DNA from: Basidiobolus meristosporus CBS 931.73
Lineage: Eukaryota; Basidiobolomycota; Basidiobolomycetes; Basidiobolales; Basidiobolaceae
Length of the DNA stretch: 64,000 bases
Direction: 5' to 3'
Assembly: GCA_002104905.1 (NCBI GenBank)
Contig: MCFE01000170.1
Span: 62,001-126,000, forward strand
Below the pieces are notes generated by a model. It searched no databases. It had not been told where the DNA came from and saw nothing but the letters and a program-made list of their open reading frames with translations. Shown one piece after another: positions 45,401 through 57,468 of the stretch (within the stretch, counting starts at the first letter, position 1; the number at the start of each line of letters is the position of its first letter). Made by a program: the position numbers and the translations under genes.

Positions 45401-46327
45401 AGGACTTGATAAGAGGCCAGGGTAATTAGACCACAGTTCACTCCTTTCGGGCAACATGCTAAGAGCTCCGTTTCCCACTGACCTATATAGCCGAGAGACC
45501 GTGAAAATAGGAGTTTTGTACGTCGGCCCGGGCCAAGAAGATGAAAGTAGCATCCTATCGAACTCCGAAGGAAGCCCAGCCTACGAGCGCTTTCTTCACG
45601 AGCTAGGGCAAGAGGTTGAATTGGAAACTCACCCAGGCTATCTTGGTGGCCTGGAGAAGAACTTGACCACCGGGAAAACCGCGATTTATCACTCTTCTAT
45701 TAGTGTTGAGATGATGTTCCACGATGTCACCAGAATCCCGACCAATCCGAATGATCCCAAGCAATTGAAAAAGGTTTGGTGGGACTTACTTATAGCAACA
45801 TGCTTAGATCATGTACACTAATACGGGGGACCATCGTTAGAAACGTCACATTGGAAACGACCATGTCCATATTGTATGGAATGAGCATTGTCGTGAGTAT
45901 CGAAGAAGCACCATTGGTGGGGATTTTGGCAACGTCCAAATCATTATCACTCCTACGCCAAATGGTTTGTACGGTATCGATGTGTATAGGGACTCAGAGG
46001 TCTGTATCCTTGTGTTTTTGTGAAGAGACCTCAGCTAATGGAAGTGCATGCAGATTCCCCTGTTCGGGCCAGTTCTGGATGGCATGGTACTACCAGACGC
46101 ACTACTTGCTCCTTTAATAAGGATGACTGCGCTAAATGCTTCACGATATGCCATCTATCATCCCTTCATACTGTACCGCCACCCGTATCCTTTTCAACTT
46201 CAACGATTTTTCAAAGCTGAGCAGCCTGTTGTTCGCCTTAACCTCTTGCCATAGATATACACATAGAGCCAACGACATCAAAACGATATGCAGGCGCCAC
46301 GCCTCCAAGAAATGGTATGTTGTCTAA
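39460..46327 (+). CDS. TSC2: Tuberin (TSC2), Rap/Rheb GTPase-activating protein, multi-exon
   Basis: Tuberin is the GAP subunit of the TSC complex that switches off Rheb and so TORC1. The first exon opens at ATG 39460. The N-terminal half (about 39.7-43 kb) has the alpha-helical pattern of the DUF3384/tuberin regions, e.g. the HYKLREIGLRLLLIW block near 40350-40395. The Rap-GAP domain begins near 45.48 kb (KIGVLYVGPGQEDE, then GGLEKN and TGKTAIYH) and continues after an intron into HIGNDHVHIVWNE at 45847-45885; the Asn of GND is the catalytic asparagine thumb of this GAP class. A further exon starts at about 46047 (ALNASRYA), and a last intron of about 70 bases leads to a terminal exon ending at 46327. 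Roughly twenty introns are implied by frame changes at GT...AG pairs; most exon borders are not resolved here. No disabling lesion is evident. Family certain, exact start and end moderately sure. Confidence 0.87.
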
Positions 46328-49214
<2,887 letters not shown>

Positions 49215-49767
49215 TGCTGGCCCGCCACTGGTGTAACTCATAAAGCATCCCCTCCACTTACTTCATTTCATTCCCTTACATAAATCACCCTTCCATTGAA
49301 GATAATTCGACATAATAAATCCATTCAAATGAGGCCGCCCTCTCCAAAGCCAACTCGCCTTGGCCCAAGTCTATTGCGCACATTGCCGTCGCGGCCACGT
49401 GGCTCGACGGTCAGTGGCTGATATCTCATTCTTGAGTGCATTGACGACATTGACGCTTTGGCCAATCGCATCGATGGAAGTGGGAACATTACACACCATT
49501 CAGAATTACTCAGGAATCAGGATCCGAACCAAGGTGGGCGGGGATTACTTAAGAGAAGCCTTGTGGCTAGAGGTCGCTACCGTCTTTGTTTTCTCTGGCA
49601 TGCTTCGATTCCAGGTACTTCATAAGGTGAGCGACCCTACCCCATGATTCACACGCGACGTGCTCTGACATAGCCATGGCTCCAGGTTACTTACCGCGGC
49701 GCTATCCGTACATTCTCCCAGGTATGGAGGCCCACCTACATTCTTCTTTCCAGATACCAACTAAGCC
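49215..49767. other. Gap between reductase and rhodanese gene; possible 5' exons
   Basis: Open frames at 49360-49647 and an ATG at 49677 with a splice-like GTATGG...CAACTAAG pair just before 49768 could supply upstream exons of the rhodanese gene. None shows conservation that I recognise, so they are not called. Confidence 0.35.
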
Positions 49768-50151
49768 ATGATAAAGGGGACCCTGGCTGCTCAAAATCGA
49801 TTCACCGACTTGGTTCGGTTGGCCCGGGACGACGCCAAGATCGAAGAAATCAGCGTATCCACCCTCAAGGCCTCATACGACCCGAAAAAGCACCAGATTG
49901 TTGACGTGCGTGAGGTGTCCGAGCAACACAAGGGGATTATACCAGAGGCGATATGCCTACCACGTGGTATCCTCGAGAGGGATATCGAGAAGAAGGTCCC
50001 GATTTCCAAGGAGGTGGTGGTCTATTGTGCGGGTGGACTGCGCTCCATACTAGCTGCCGAGAATCTGAAGAGGATGGGCTACTCCGTGAAAAGCCTGCAA
50101 GGCGGATACGACGTATGGAAGGAGAGTGGTGGCGAGATCTCGAAATACTAG
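49768..50151 (+). CDS. Single-domain rhodanese-like protein
   Basis: 127 residues forming one rhodanese domain. Visible are an N-terminal helix, the IVDVREVSEQHKGIIPEA block (about 47-64), the LPRGILE segment and the active-site loop VVVYCAGGLRS (about 93-103), where Cys is the expected sulfur-accepting residue, followed by the AAENLKRMGYSVKSLQGGYDVWKE ending typical of the fold. Such proteins carry persulfide sulfur or act in thiol redox reactions; the substrate is unknown. The gene follows thioredoxin reductase on the same strand by about 550 bases. The start may be extended by an upstream exon that could add a targeting peptide. Confidence 0.83.
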   Translation: MIKGTLAAQNRFTDLVRLARDDAKIEEISVSTLKASYDPKKHQIVDVREVSEQHKGIIPEAICLPRGILERDIEKKVPISKEVVVYCAGGLRSILAAENLKRMGYSVKSLQGGYDVWKESGGEISKY

Positions 50152-50687
50152 ATACTTCCTGCGTTCCATGCACTTGGGCACCGAGCACCAATTTGTTCTA
50201 TCAAACATACAATAAACTGAGGTCTGCTACTTTGAAGGGCCAACGTCAGAACACGTGTCGGCTGATGCAATTGAGTTCCATCGTGGGCCACCTGGTATGG
50301 ATGGTGTTGTGTTGGCTGTCGTTTCAGATACAATGAAACGAATCCAGACATTTGGGCCTCAGAATTGATCCTTAGAATGGATTCCCATAGAAATAGAACG
50401 TGTATCTGTTACATTACCATAACATTGAGACTTGCCTTGAGGTTGGATACCTTAGCCAGCTGTTTGTCCTGAGGTGATCCTCTCCTCACCTGAAACATAT
50501 GCTTACTTGGCATCACGGACATATCCTGATGGATTTTGTGGCGAATTCAACAACATCGCCCTCTTCTAGCCGGTATATAAGTTGAATCCTACGCTTCGAT
50601 GCTCCATTAAAATACAGTTCTCTGTTATTTTGACCTGTAAGATAGCCTTCTCCTCTTTGTCTTTATCATAATATTCACCCCAGCAAT
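50152..50687. other. Intergenic region, promoter of the glycine-rich gene
   Basis: No coding frame of note. It contains the TATA-like motif listed separately and a pyrimidine-rich stretch before the ATG at 50688. Confidence 0.6.
50574..50580 (+). promoter_or_regulatory. TATA-like box of the glycine-rich secreted protein gene
   Basis: TATATAA about 108 bases upstream of the ATG, in a fitting position for a strongly expressed gene with a short leader. Confidence 0.5.
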
Positions 50688-51764
50688 ATGCACGTCTTGG
50701 CTAGCTCCGCACTGTTACTGTGCTTGACAAGTCACTGGCTGATCTCCAGTGATGTATACGCCCTTCCAAATCCTGGGCGTTCCTTGGGGAAGTGGGCCAA
50801 AACTGATGCATTGGATCTTTGGGGCTTGGATGATGGGATTGAATTTAATTCAAGCAAATTTCATGATAATGATGAAGAGGAGGAGGAAGAAGACGACGAA
50901 GGGGATGGCAATAATAATGGTGGTTCAGGAGGTAAGAGGGGCTCTGGAGGTGGTGGTGGTGGTGGTGGCAATGGCGGCTCTGGAGGTAATGGTGGCTCCG
51001 GAGGTAATGGTGGCAATGGTGGCTCTGGAGGTGGTGGTAACGGCGGTTCTGGAGGTAACGGCGGCAATGGTGGCTCTGGAGGTAATGGCGGTAATGGTGG
51101 CTCTGGAGGTGGTGGTAATGGCGGCTCTGGAGGTAATGGCGGCAACGGTGGTTCTGGAGGTAATGGAGGTGGCGGTAGCGGTAACTATGGCGGGTCTGTA
51201 GGAAATGGTGGCTCTGGTGGCGGGGGTTTTGGTGGGCTAACTAACATTATTATCAATGGCGCATTTGGAGGAGGTCATGGCGGGGCCGGAGGTCATCGTG
51301 GGAATGGCTCGAGAAATGGTCGTGACGGAGACGATGGCGCGGATGGTGAAGATGGCGCGGATGGCGAAGATGGTAACGACGACGGGGATAGCGGCAACGA
51401 AAATACCGGAAATGGCCGTGATAGCGGCAACGCTAGTCGACTTGCAAGGATCGCACGTCATTCCCTGAGACGCATTACCAAGGTCGTTAACAAACTGAAC
51501 CAACGCATCGAAGGGATCGGCAGCACGTTGGTTCTGGCCAAAACGGATGCCCGCCTCAACAAAAAAACCTTGAGAAGATTGGGCAGAGTGGCCCTCGGGT
51601 TAAATCGGCAACTGGCCAACTTGGAAAGTAGAATGGAGGATGTAGGATCGAGATCCGACCAAGACAACAACGGTGGCAGTAGAGGCCATGGCTCTTACCG
51701 TTCCCGCTCCCGTTCTCATTCTCGTTCCCACTCTCGTTCTTGGGCTCGCTCAAGTGCATACTGA
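50688..51764 (+). CDS. Secreted glycine-rich repeat protein with acidic, collagen-like and Arg/Ser segments
   Basis: 358 residues, single exon. Residues 1-25 form a signal peptide (hydrophobic core ALLLCL, likely cut after VYA). Order after that: a short mature N-terminus, an acidic run (NDEEEEEEDDEGD, about 63-75), a Gly/Ser/Asn array of GGNGGSGG units (about 80-185) with GGT/GGC codons, a short hydrophobic GGLTNIIINGAFGG patch, a Gly-X-Y collagen-like acidic segment (about 208-240), a basic amphipathic helical region (about 250-325) and an Arg/Ser tail of RSRSHS units. The array is a minisatellite in DNA and probably varies in length. Cell-wall, extracellular-matrix or mineral-binding roles are conceivable, but I recognise no family. 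No GPI signal or cysteine pattern is seen. Confidence 0.72.
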   Translation: MHVLASSALLLCLTSHWLISSDVYALPNPGRSLGKWAKTDALDLWGLDDGIEFNSSKFHDNDEEEEEEDDEGDGNNNGGSGGKRGSGGGGGGGGNGGSGGNGGSGGNGGNGGSGGGGNGGSGGNGGNGGSGGNGGNGGSGGGGNGGSGGNGGNGGSGGNGGGGSGNYGGSVGNGGSGGGGFGGLTNIIINGAFGGGHGGAGGHRGNGSRNGRDGDDGADGEDGADGEDGNDDGDSGNENTGNGRDSGNASRLARIARHSLRRITKVVNKLNQRIEGIGSTLVLAKTDARLNKKTLRRLGRVALGLNRQLANLESRMEDVGSRSDQDNNGGSRGHGSYRSRSRSHSRSHSRSWARSSAY

Positions 51765-52477
51765 GTATCGTAGAGATTGAGTGTCATCAGATCTTTGGTT
51801 TCTGAAGAATGCATGTCCACCTTCATGATTACGGTCCATACTCATCCAGCCACCATCTCGCTCATGCAGTTGCTCAACTCATTCCCTAATGATATAGATT
51901 TGATCGCTGGCATAGTGTGGACAGTAATAAAGTCTCATACTGACAATACAGTTACCTCGATGAACGTAGGATGTATGGTGGCTTAGAGATTGCATCAAAG
52001 TAGGGCACATGAAGTCTTGATTTGCATGAGCGCCGTATTGGTAGTGGTCGGGTTAAACGTAGGTCTGGGGTTTGGGATACACCCAGTATGTTTGGCCTTT
52101 CCTACGGGATGTGCTTAGTTTGTGCATATTCACCATAGAATGTCAGCTGCCATTAGAGCTTGGAGTTCCAAGCAATACTCGCCAGAGCTGTCACCACATC
52201 CGACAAGACCGCTCGTACCGAATGCCAGATCATTCCTTTTCTTTGTAACGGGTTTATTTGGGTCGAGGCATTACCCTAGGCAGACTGTGGCTCTCTATGC
52301 AGAAGGCATATTAAAACTGACATGGGGCCCACAAATAGACAACGTCCTCGTGCAAAACAGTGATGAAAGACCATGTAAAGAAGGGTGCTTGATGGGGTTG
52401 TTTCCGGATCGTCGTGATACATATAGCATAGGTCCATAGGCTATTTACAATTGCTCTGATCGGTTGGATCGGCCCCT
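51765..52477. other. Intergenic region with convergent gene ends
   Basis: The glycine-rich gene ends on the left and the minus-strand PPR gene ends on the right. A 105-codon frame at 52122-52439 shows no family signature and is not called. Confidence 0.55.
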
Positions 52478-54322
52478 CTAGTTTGGCCTCCTCTGTTGGT
52501 CAATCTTTCGTTTGATATCTGTATGCTCCAACGCTAGCCATTGATCCACTTCGCGGACCAGATCGTTCATCTTGGCGAGCTTTAGCTGCGTCTGCAGAGT
52601 GCCGATGGTCTTTGTTGTTGGTCGGTCTTTCATCTCCTCGGTGAGAACTTTGGTAGCCTCCGAGAAGAGGCCAAAGCTACACAACGCATGTAGGTAAGAT
52701 CCATATACGTTGTCGTCTATCGGATACGTACAGCGTATCTCCTCCCAAGTTGTCCGAAGGTCCTCAAGGTCGGAGTTGTACCTTATGGAATCCAGTAGAA
52801 CAGAGATGTGCGGAGATACCAAGCTGAGGTCGGCTCCGCCCTCCACAATTGTCATCCACAGCTCACGCACCTTATCGTGCTTTCCCAGTCTGCTGTAGGA
52901 ATCCATCAAGATCGTATACATGGGCAGGTCTGGCTCGATACCATGTTTGCGCATCTCACTGTACATATCCAGCCCTTTCTGGACCTGGCCGTTCTTGATG
53001 TACCCATCAATCATCAAGTTGTAAATCTCGAGATTGTATTGCAAGCCAAGCTTCGGGATCGACGCGAAAAGGTCTTCGGCTTCCGGAATGGCGCCCGCCA
53101 GTTTGTACGCTTTGATCAGTGCCCCGACGGCAGGGATATCGGGCTGAACCTTATGGGTGAGCATCTCTTCGTAGACTCGGCGCGCTCCCTGCGGGTCAAA
53201 GGCTTCCGCGTGCGCGTTGATCAGCTTGGTGAACAGGGATTTGGTGGGCACCATGTTGGACTGCACCATCTCCTTGTAGCACGACATTGCTTTCTCCAAA
53301 TTCAGGTCGTCAACCAGAGCGGAGATAAACGTGGTCCAAGTAAAATGGTTCGGCTGAATACCGTTCGATAGCATCTGGAAGAATATCTCCTCCGCCATAT
53401 TCAAGCGCTTTCGTTTCACGAATGCTTGCAGTAGGGTTGTGTAGGTGATCACGTTGGGAGCTACGCCGCGCTCCAGCATGGTTCGATAGAGCTGGGTCGC
53501 CTTTCGTAGATTGCCACTCTTAGAGTAAGCGTGGATCAGGGTGGAGTAGGTGAAAACGTCGGGGAATACATTCTCCTGGATCATCTCCTTCGACAACTCC
53601 TCAACTTTGCCGATCCTCTTCATCTTGGCATTCGCGTCGATCATACTGTTGTATATCTTCAGGTCCGGTTTGAATCCCTCCGCCAGCATCTCGTCGTAGG
53701 CCCGATTCAGGGAATCCGGGTCGTTGTGCATCTTGCATACCTTCAATAGTATGTTGTATGTCTTGATATCCCTTGGTATTTTGTGAGCCCTCATAAATTC
53801 CAGCATCTTGTAGGCTTCACGGGGCCCTTGTTTGCGCAAAGTATTGATGATCAGGTTGCAAACGAAGGTGTCCGGCTTTAGCTTTTTCGCCAACATATCC
53901 TCCAGCACCAACCGAACCTGTTCGTAGGGCTCGCACAAACCCAGCACGGATAGCACTGGCGTGAACTCCTGTAGTGTGTGGAATTCAGCCTCCACTCGAG
54001 CGATGGAGCCCAGGATTTCCTGGCATTTGGAGACATCGGGCTCCGCTCCACCGGCACTTCTGTTAAAGGTTCGAAGCAGTCTCGGCCATATCTTCGAGGG
54101 CAGATTACCCTCCTCCCCCGCCTCTACCACTGCTTTGTATAGTGCCCAAGCCTCTGCCTTATCATTCTTGTTTAAGCTCCACGTAAGCCGATCTACCAAA
54201 CTTGCCTGACGCTGAAGCGTTGGTTTCTCGGTGGAGTAAAGGCATCTCAAATCCAGTGGCCTGTTGGGTGCTTTTAAAGAGCCTAGCCTGGTTGCCCGAA
54301 GATTCTGCACAAGCCTAAACAT
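52478..54322 (-). CDS. Mitochondrial pentatricopeptide repeat (PPR) protein
   Basis: 614 residues in one exon, starting at ATG 54322. The first 30 residues are Arg/Leu-rich without acidic residues (MFRLVQNLRATRLG...CLYST), a typical mitochondrial presequence. From about residue 150 to 500 a run of about ten 35-residue PPR motifs is visible, e.g. the TYNILLKVCKMHND, IYNSMIDANAKM, TYSTLIHAYSKSGN, TYTTLLQAFVKRKR and IYNLMIDGYIKNGQ helices spaced by 35 residues. PPR proteins bind single-stranded RNA in organelles and act in processing, stability or translation; the target RNA is unknown. No extra catalytic domain is seen. The array is regular and plant-like for a fungal protein. The gene shares its strand with the channel and terpene synthase genes upstream. 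Confidence 0.9.
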   Translation of the reverse strand: MFRLVQNLRATRLGSLKAPNRPLDLRCLYSTEKPTLQRQASLVDRLTWSLNKNDKAEAWALYKAVVEAGEEGNLPSKIWPRLLRTFNRSAGGAEPDVSKCQEILGSIARVEAEFHTLQEFTPVLSVLGLCEPYEQVRLVLEDMLAKKLKPDTFVCNLIINTLRKQGPREAYKMLEFMRAHKIPRDIKTYNILLKVCKMHNDPDSLNRAYDEMLAEGFKPDLKIYNSMIDANAKMKRIGKVEELSKEMIQENVFPDVFTYSTLIHAYSKSGNLRKATQLYRTMLERGVAPNVITYTTLLQAFVKRKRLNMAEEIFFQMLSNGIQPNHFTWTTFISALVDDLNLEKAMSCYKEMVQSNMVPTKSLFTKLINAHAEAFDPQGARRVYEEMLTHKVQPDIPAVGALIKAYKLAGAIPEAEDLFASIPKLGLQYNLEIYNLMIDGYIKNGQVQKGLDMYSEMRKHGIEPDLPMYTILMDSYSRLGKHDKVRELWMTIVEGGADLSLVSPHISVLLDSIRYNSDLEDLRTTWEEIRCTYPIDDNVYGSYLHALCSFGLFSEATKVLTEEMKDRPTTKTIGTLQTQLKLAKMNDLVREVDQWLALEHTDIKRKIDQQRRPN

Positions 54323-54803
54323 AACGAAGAATCAAGCAAGAATAGGTGGGCAGCGACAATGGAGGTGGCTAGGGTGCAATGGAGAATATCCCCAAAAGGT
54401 AGTCCGTATTTCACTCGCCAAACAAATTTTTTATTCATGGTTCGACATATATGGGAATGTAGCATCATTCATGTGGCATAGTGTGAACATAATTTGCGCA
54501 AACCAAGTCAACCGCAGGAATTGGTTGAAGCGGCCATGATAGCAGATGCGGTCTGTGGAAACCATAATTGCCAAGCGGATTTATTTAAAACATTAGATTA
54601 TTTGTGTATACTACAAACCAGAATACCAAGGGCTGGAAATACAACAGAAATATTCGGCAACGGGGGCTTTTTCGCCAGCCTCCATCGGAAGTGGAGCAGC
54701 TTGCTAAATACAGCGGGAGACATGCGAGAAAGATGGCTAGGTCGGTAGGAGATTTCGTAATAAGGAGTAAGGACAGGGTATTGTTGTAAGATCCATATAT
54801 ATA
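54323..54803. other. Intergenic region: PPR promoter and channel gene 3' end
   Basis: No coding frame or element recognised. Confidence 0.55.
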
Positions 54804-56897
54804 CTACAAGAAATTGACATGTGCTTTGTTGGGCCCACTAGATTTACCCATGTTTTGCTTCGAAGGCACATTTCCCGCGACAGACACATTGAGCAACGCA
54901 TCGTCGACCACGCTAGTGAGCTCGACTAGACCCGCCAAAGCTTGTTGGTAGCTGTCCAGTAGAAACACATCCAGCTTAGGGCTGATGGTCAGCTTTTTGG
55001 TGACCTCCTCGCCTTCCGTCGTGTGGTTCTGGGATGACTTGTCCCATTCAATTGTCCTAGTTCTTGACACTTCCAGAATCGGCGGAAGGTGCGTGGATTC
55101 TGAGACAACCAACGGGGTCAAGCCAATCTTCATATGCTCGTCGAACTGCTTGGCGACACGGACAAGTTCCTTTATGGCCGAATCCAACGAGTTTCCCGTT
55201 TCCTCATGTGTTTCGTTGGCCGGCTCGGCGGCAACACGGACAATCTGCATCCCCCGCTTGAATTTCTTCTTCTTTTTCGCACTGCGGACCTCCGCTCTAC
55301 GAATATGCTGGGACCAGTTTTCAATAACGATCGATACCAGATATGTCATCGTTCCTACGCCCAAAAAGACGTACACAATGAAGATGGGCGCGCCAACCGG
55401 ACTCATGGGTATAACATCACCGTAGCCTAGTAAAATCCCAGGGATTAGTATGACCGACACCTCTCGAGAATTGCGTGGAGTTTGGATTCGAACCGATTGT
55501 GGTGAAGGCAACGAAGCAGAAATACAGCGCCTCTATATAGCTCCAATGCTCGGTGATGCAGAATATGGCAGCCCCCAGCACCCTAGGTCGTCATCACGGG
55601 TTAGTCCGCATCCAGAGCAAGAGAATCAGTGGCCATTCCCCCGTATTTACCAAAACAAGCTGGCCGCGCACAATGCGAAGTACAATTGCTTCTTCATCTC
55701 GTTCTCCTTTTCCTCGATCAATTTTCTGCCAAGGTCATCCCAGGTCTGATACCTCTTCAGAGACAAGATCGTGGTTTCAGCGCCGATTCCAAGGTTGTGC
55801 TGCTCCTGCAAAATCTCCTCCCTCCCTCTCTCGAGACTCTTCGCGAACTTCATCAGGGACTTGTAATGGATCATTTCCGACACGGAAACGTTGATCCCGG
55901 CGAACATGAAGCCCATGGCCATGATCCCGAACGTGGCGTAGAAAAAAATGAAGATCCTACCGCCTAGTGTTTGAGGTGCAAAGGAGCCGAACCCAATGGT
56001 AGCCAATGTTTCTGAGATAACACGGTCAGGCGCTTACACGGCATATCAGTAACATATGACTCTTACCCAGGCAAAAGAAAAGCGCGCTGATATACGGCCA
56101 ACCTTCGATCAGACTGTACACAATTGACCCTAGCCCAGCCCAACACGCAGCAACCATGATCACTACAATCAGGATACGCGCACGATGACTCAAACCGCAT
56201 CCTACAAACGTCGGTTAGACACCTCTTTCTCTCCCTGTAGAAGTAGAGAGAATACTCACCGCACTTCTCATAATCCTCTGTGCGATTCAAGTCATATATA
56301 AACAGGCTGCTAATGAGGAAGGCTAGGCATGCTTCGATAATGGCAGCTATGAAATCTGTTGTGAGCTCGATATCCGAAAATCTGTAAACGGACAAGTACA
56401 CGACGATCGCTATAGTGTGTAGCACTCCTATCGAAAACAAGTCGGAGAGGAAGGCCAGCATGGGTCAGGGATTACTGTTGAGAAAGCATCCAGCAGTTCG
56501 GGTATGACATACCGTCAAAAAACATGGCCACACAGGCTATTCTGGTTGCATATAACAGATGCCATTCTAGAAGTCGACTCAACATTGCAAAGTAAGCAAC
56601 GAAGTGAAACACAAAGGCCAAGCTGAGAATGAGCGTAACGTCTGAAAAAGAACACGAAATGAGTGGTGGTTCGCCACGAAATCTGGAAGGGAAACGACGT
56701 GTACCGGTCGGCTTGACTGTGTTGCTGGTATACCCATCCCGGTTCAGGTGAAAAGAGTCAATGAGCGGAGCTAAGCTCACTAGAAACGACACGGGGGTCA
56801 GCCAACCGACCAGAAGGATAACTCTTGACCTGCGAAAACTATTTGCCCTTCGTAGATACTCTGAAAACTTGTTTGTCTGCGAAGGAGTCTCTTCCAT
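54804..56897 (-). CDS. TOK1: TOK1-like two-pore-domain potassium channel, multi-exon
   Basis: Outward-rectifying K+ channel of the fungal plasma membrane with eight membrane spans and two pore loops. Joining GT...AG introns on the minus strand gives: start near 56897, span 1 (ILLVGWLTPVSFLVSLAPLI), span 2 (LILSLAFVFHFVAYFAML), span 3 (GVLHTIAIVVYLSVYRF), span 4 (IAAIIEACLAFLISSLFIYDL), span 5 (ILIVVIMVAACWAGLG), pore 1 with filter TIGFG (about 55985), spans 6 and 7, pore 2 TTIGYGDV (split by an intron, 55507/55430), span 8 (FIVYVFLGVGTMTYLVSIVI) and a long charged C-terminal tail ending at 54804. The order 4-5-pore fits TOK1. At least six introns are implied. An in-frame ATG at 56993 would add 32 residues; I prefer 56897 because the added part is not channel-like. 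Pore 1 has Phe in place of Tyr. Confidence 0.87.
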
Positions 56898-57468
56898 TTT
56901 CGCCAACACAGACCAGAGGGCAAGGGTAAATATAAAGCGGACACAAATCGCAAAATCACATTCTAGACGGAAGGCCACTTCAAAGTCAGCCAAAATTCAA
57001 TCCTCTCCAATCCTATTGGCCGACCCAGCCTTCCACAAGAAGCTTAAAATGTCCTGGAACACCGCGATCCGACAATTAGTTTTAATTGGATTTCCTAGTT
57101 GGAGGGGTGTGCAACTATTGTACTGCTGCCAGATTGCCATGCAATAAACGGATGCGCGATCCCTGGCCCCAACTGGAGGACCCGCCGAACCGTGCATCCG
57201 ACCAGGCGCACGCCAACCGTCAAAGGAAAACGATATGCGAAAAAGCATGGTTTATTTGCCTGTCAGAATTAAAGATTTGAAGTATTTAGTGAAACATGCT
57301 GACAATTTCGCTGGGATCATGTTGGATCTGAACAGATTTGCCTAAGCATATACTGAATTACTAGGGGAGCTGAGCAATAATGTACATACTATAAATAGCA
57401 TTGAACCGAATGAAATTAAATAAAAGAAACTCCGGAGGAGGTGCAGGTATCAAGGAAATCCCATCAAC
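56898..57468. other. Intergenic region: channel promoter and terpene synthase 3' flank
   Basis: No gene recognised. An AATAAA-like run on the minus strand near 57420 could serve the terpene synthase. Confidence 0.5.

Noticed and set aside
50861-51145. Proline-rich open frame on the minus strand
   Set aside because: It is the complement of the glycine-rich coding array and has no start context or other features.
50940-51180. CRISPR-like regular repeats
   Set aside because: The units are short, contiguous GGN-rich codon repeats without unique spacers; this is a coding minisatellite in a eukaryote.
52122-52439. 105-codon frame downstream of the glycine-rich gene
   Set aside because: No recognisable motif, signal peptide or neighbour logic, so it is not reported as a gene.
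55484-55494. tRNA B-box-like GGTTCGAATCC on the minus strand
   Set aside because: It is at the 5' end of an intron of the channel gene, and no A box, acceptor stem or anticodon arm can be built around it.
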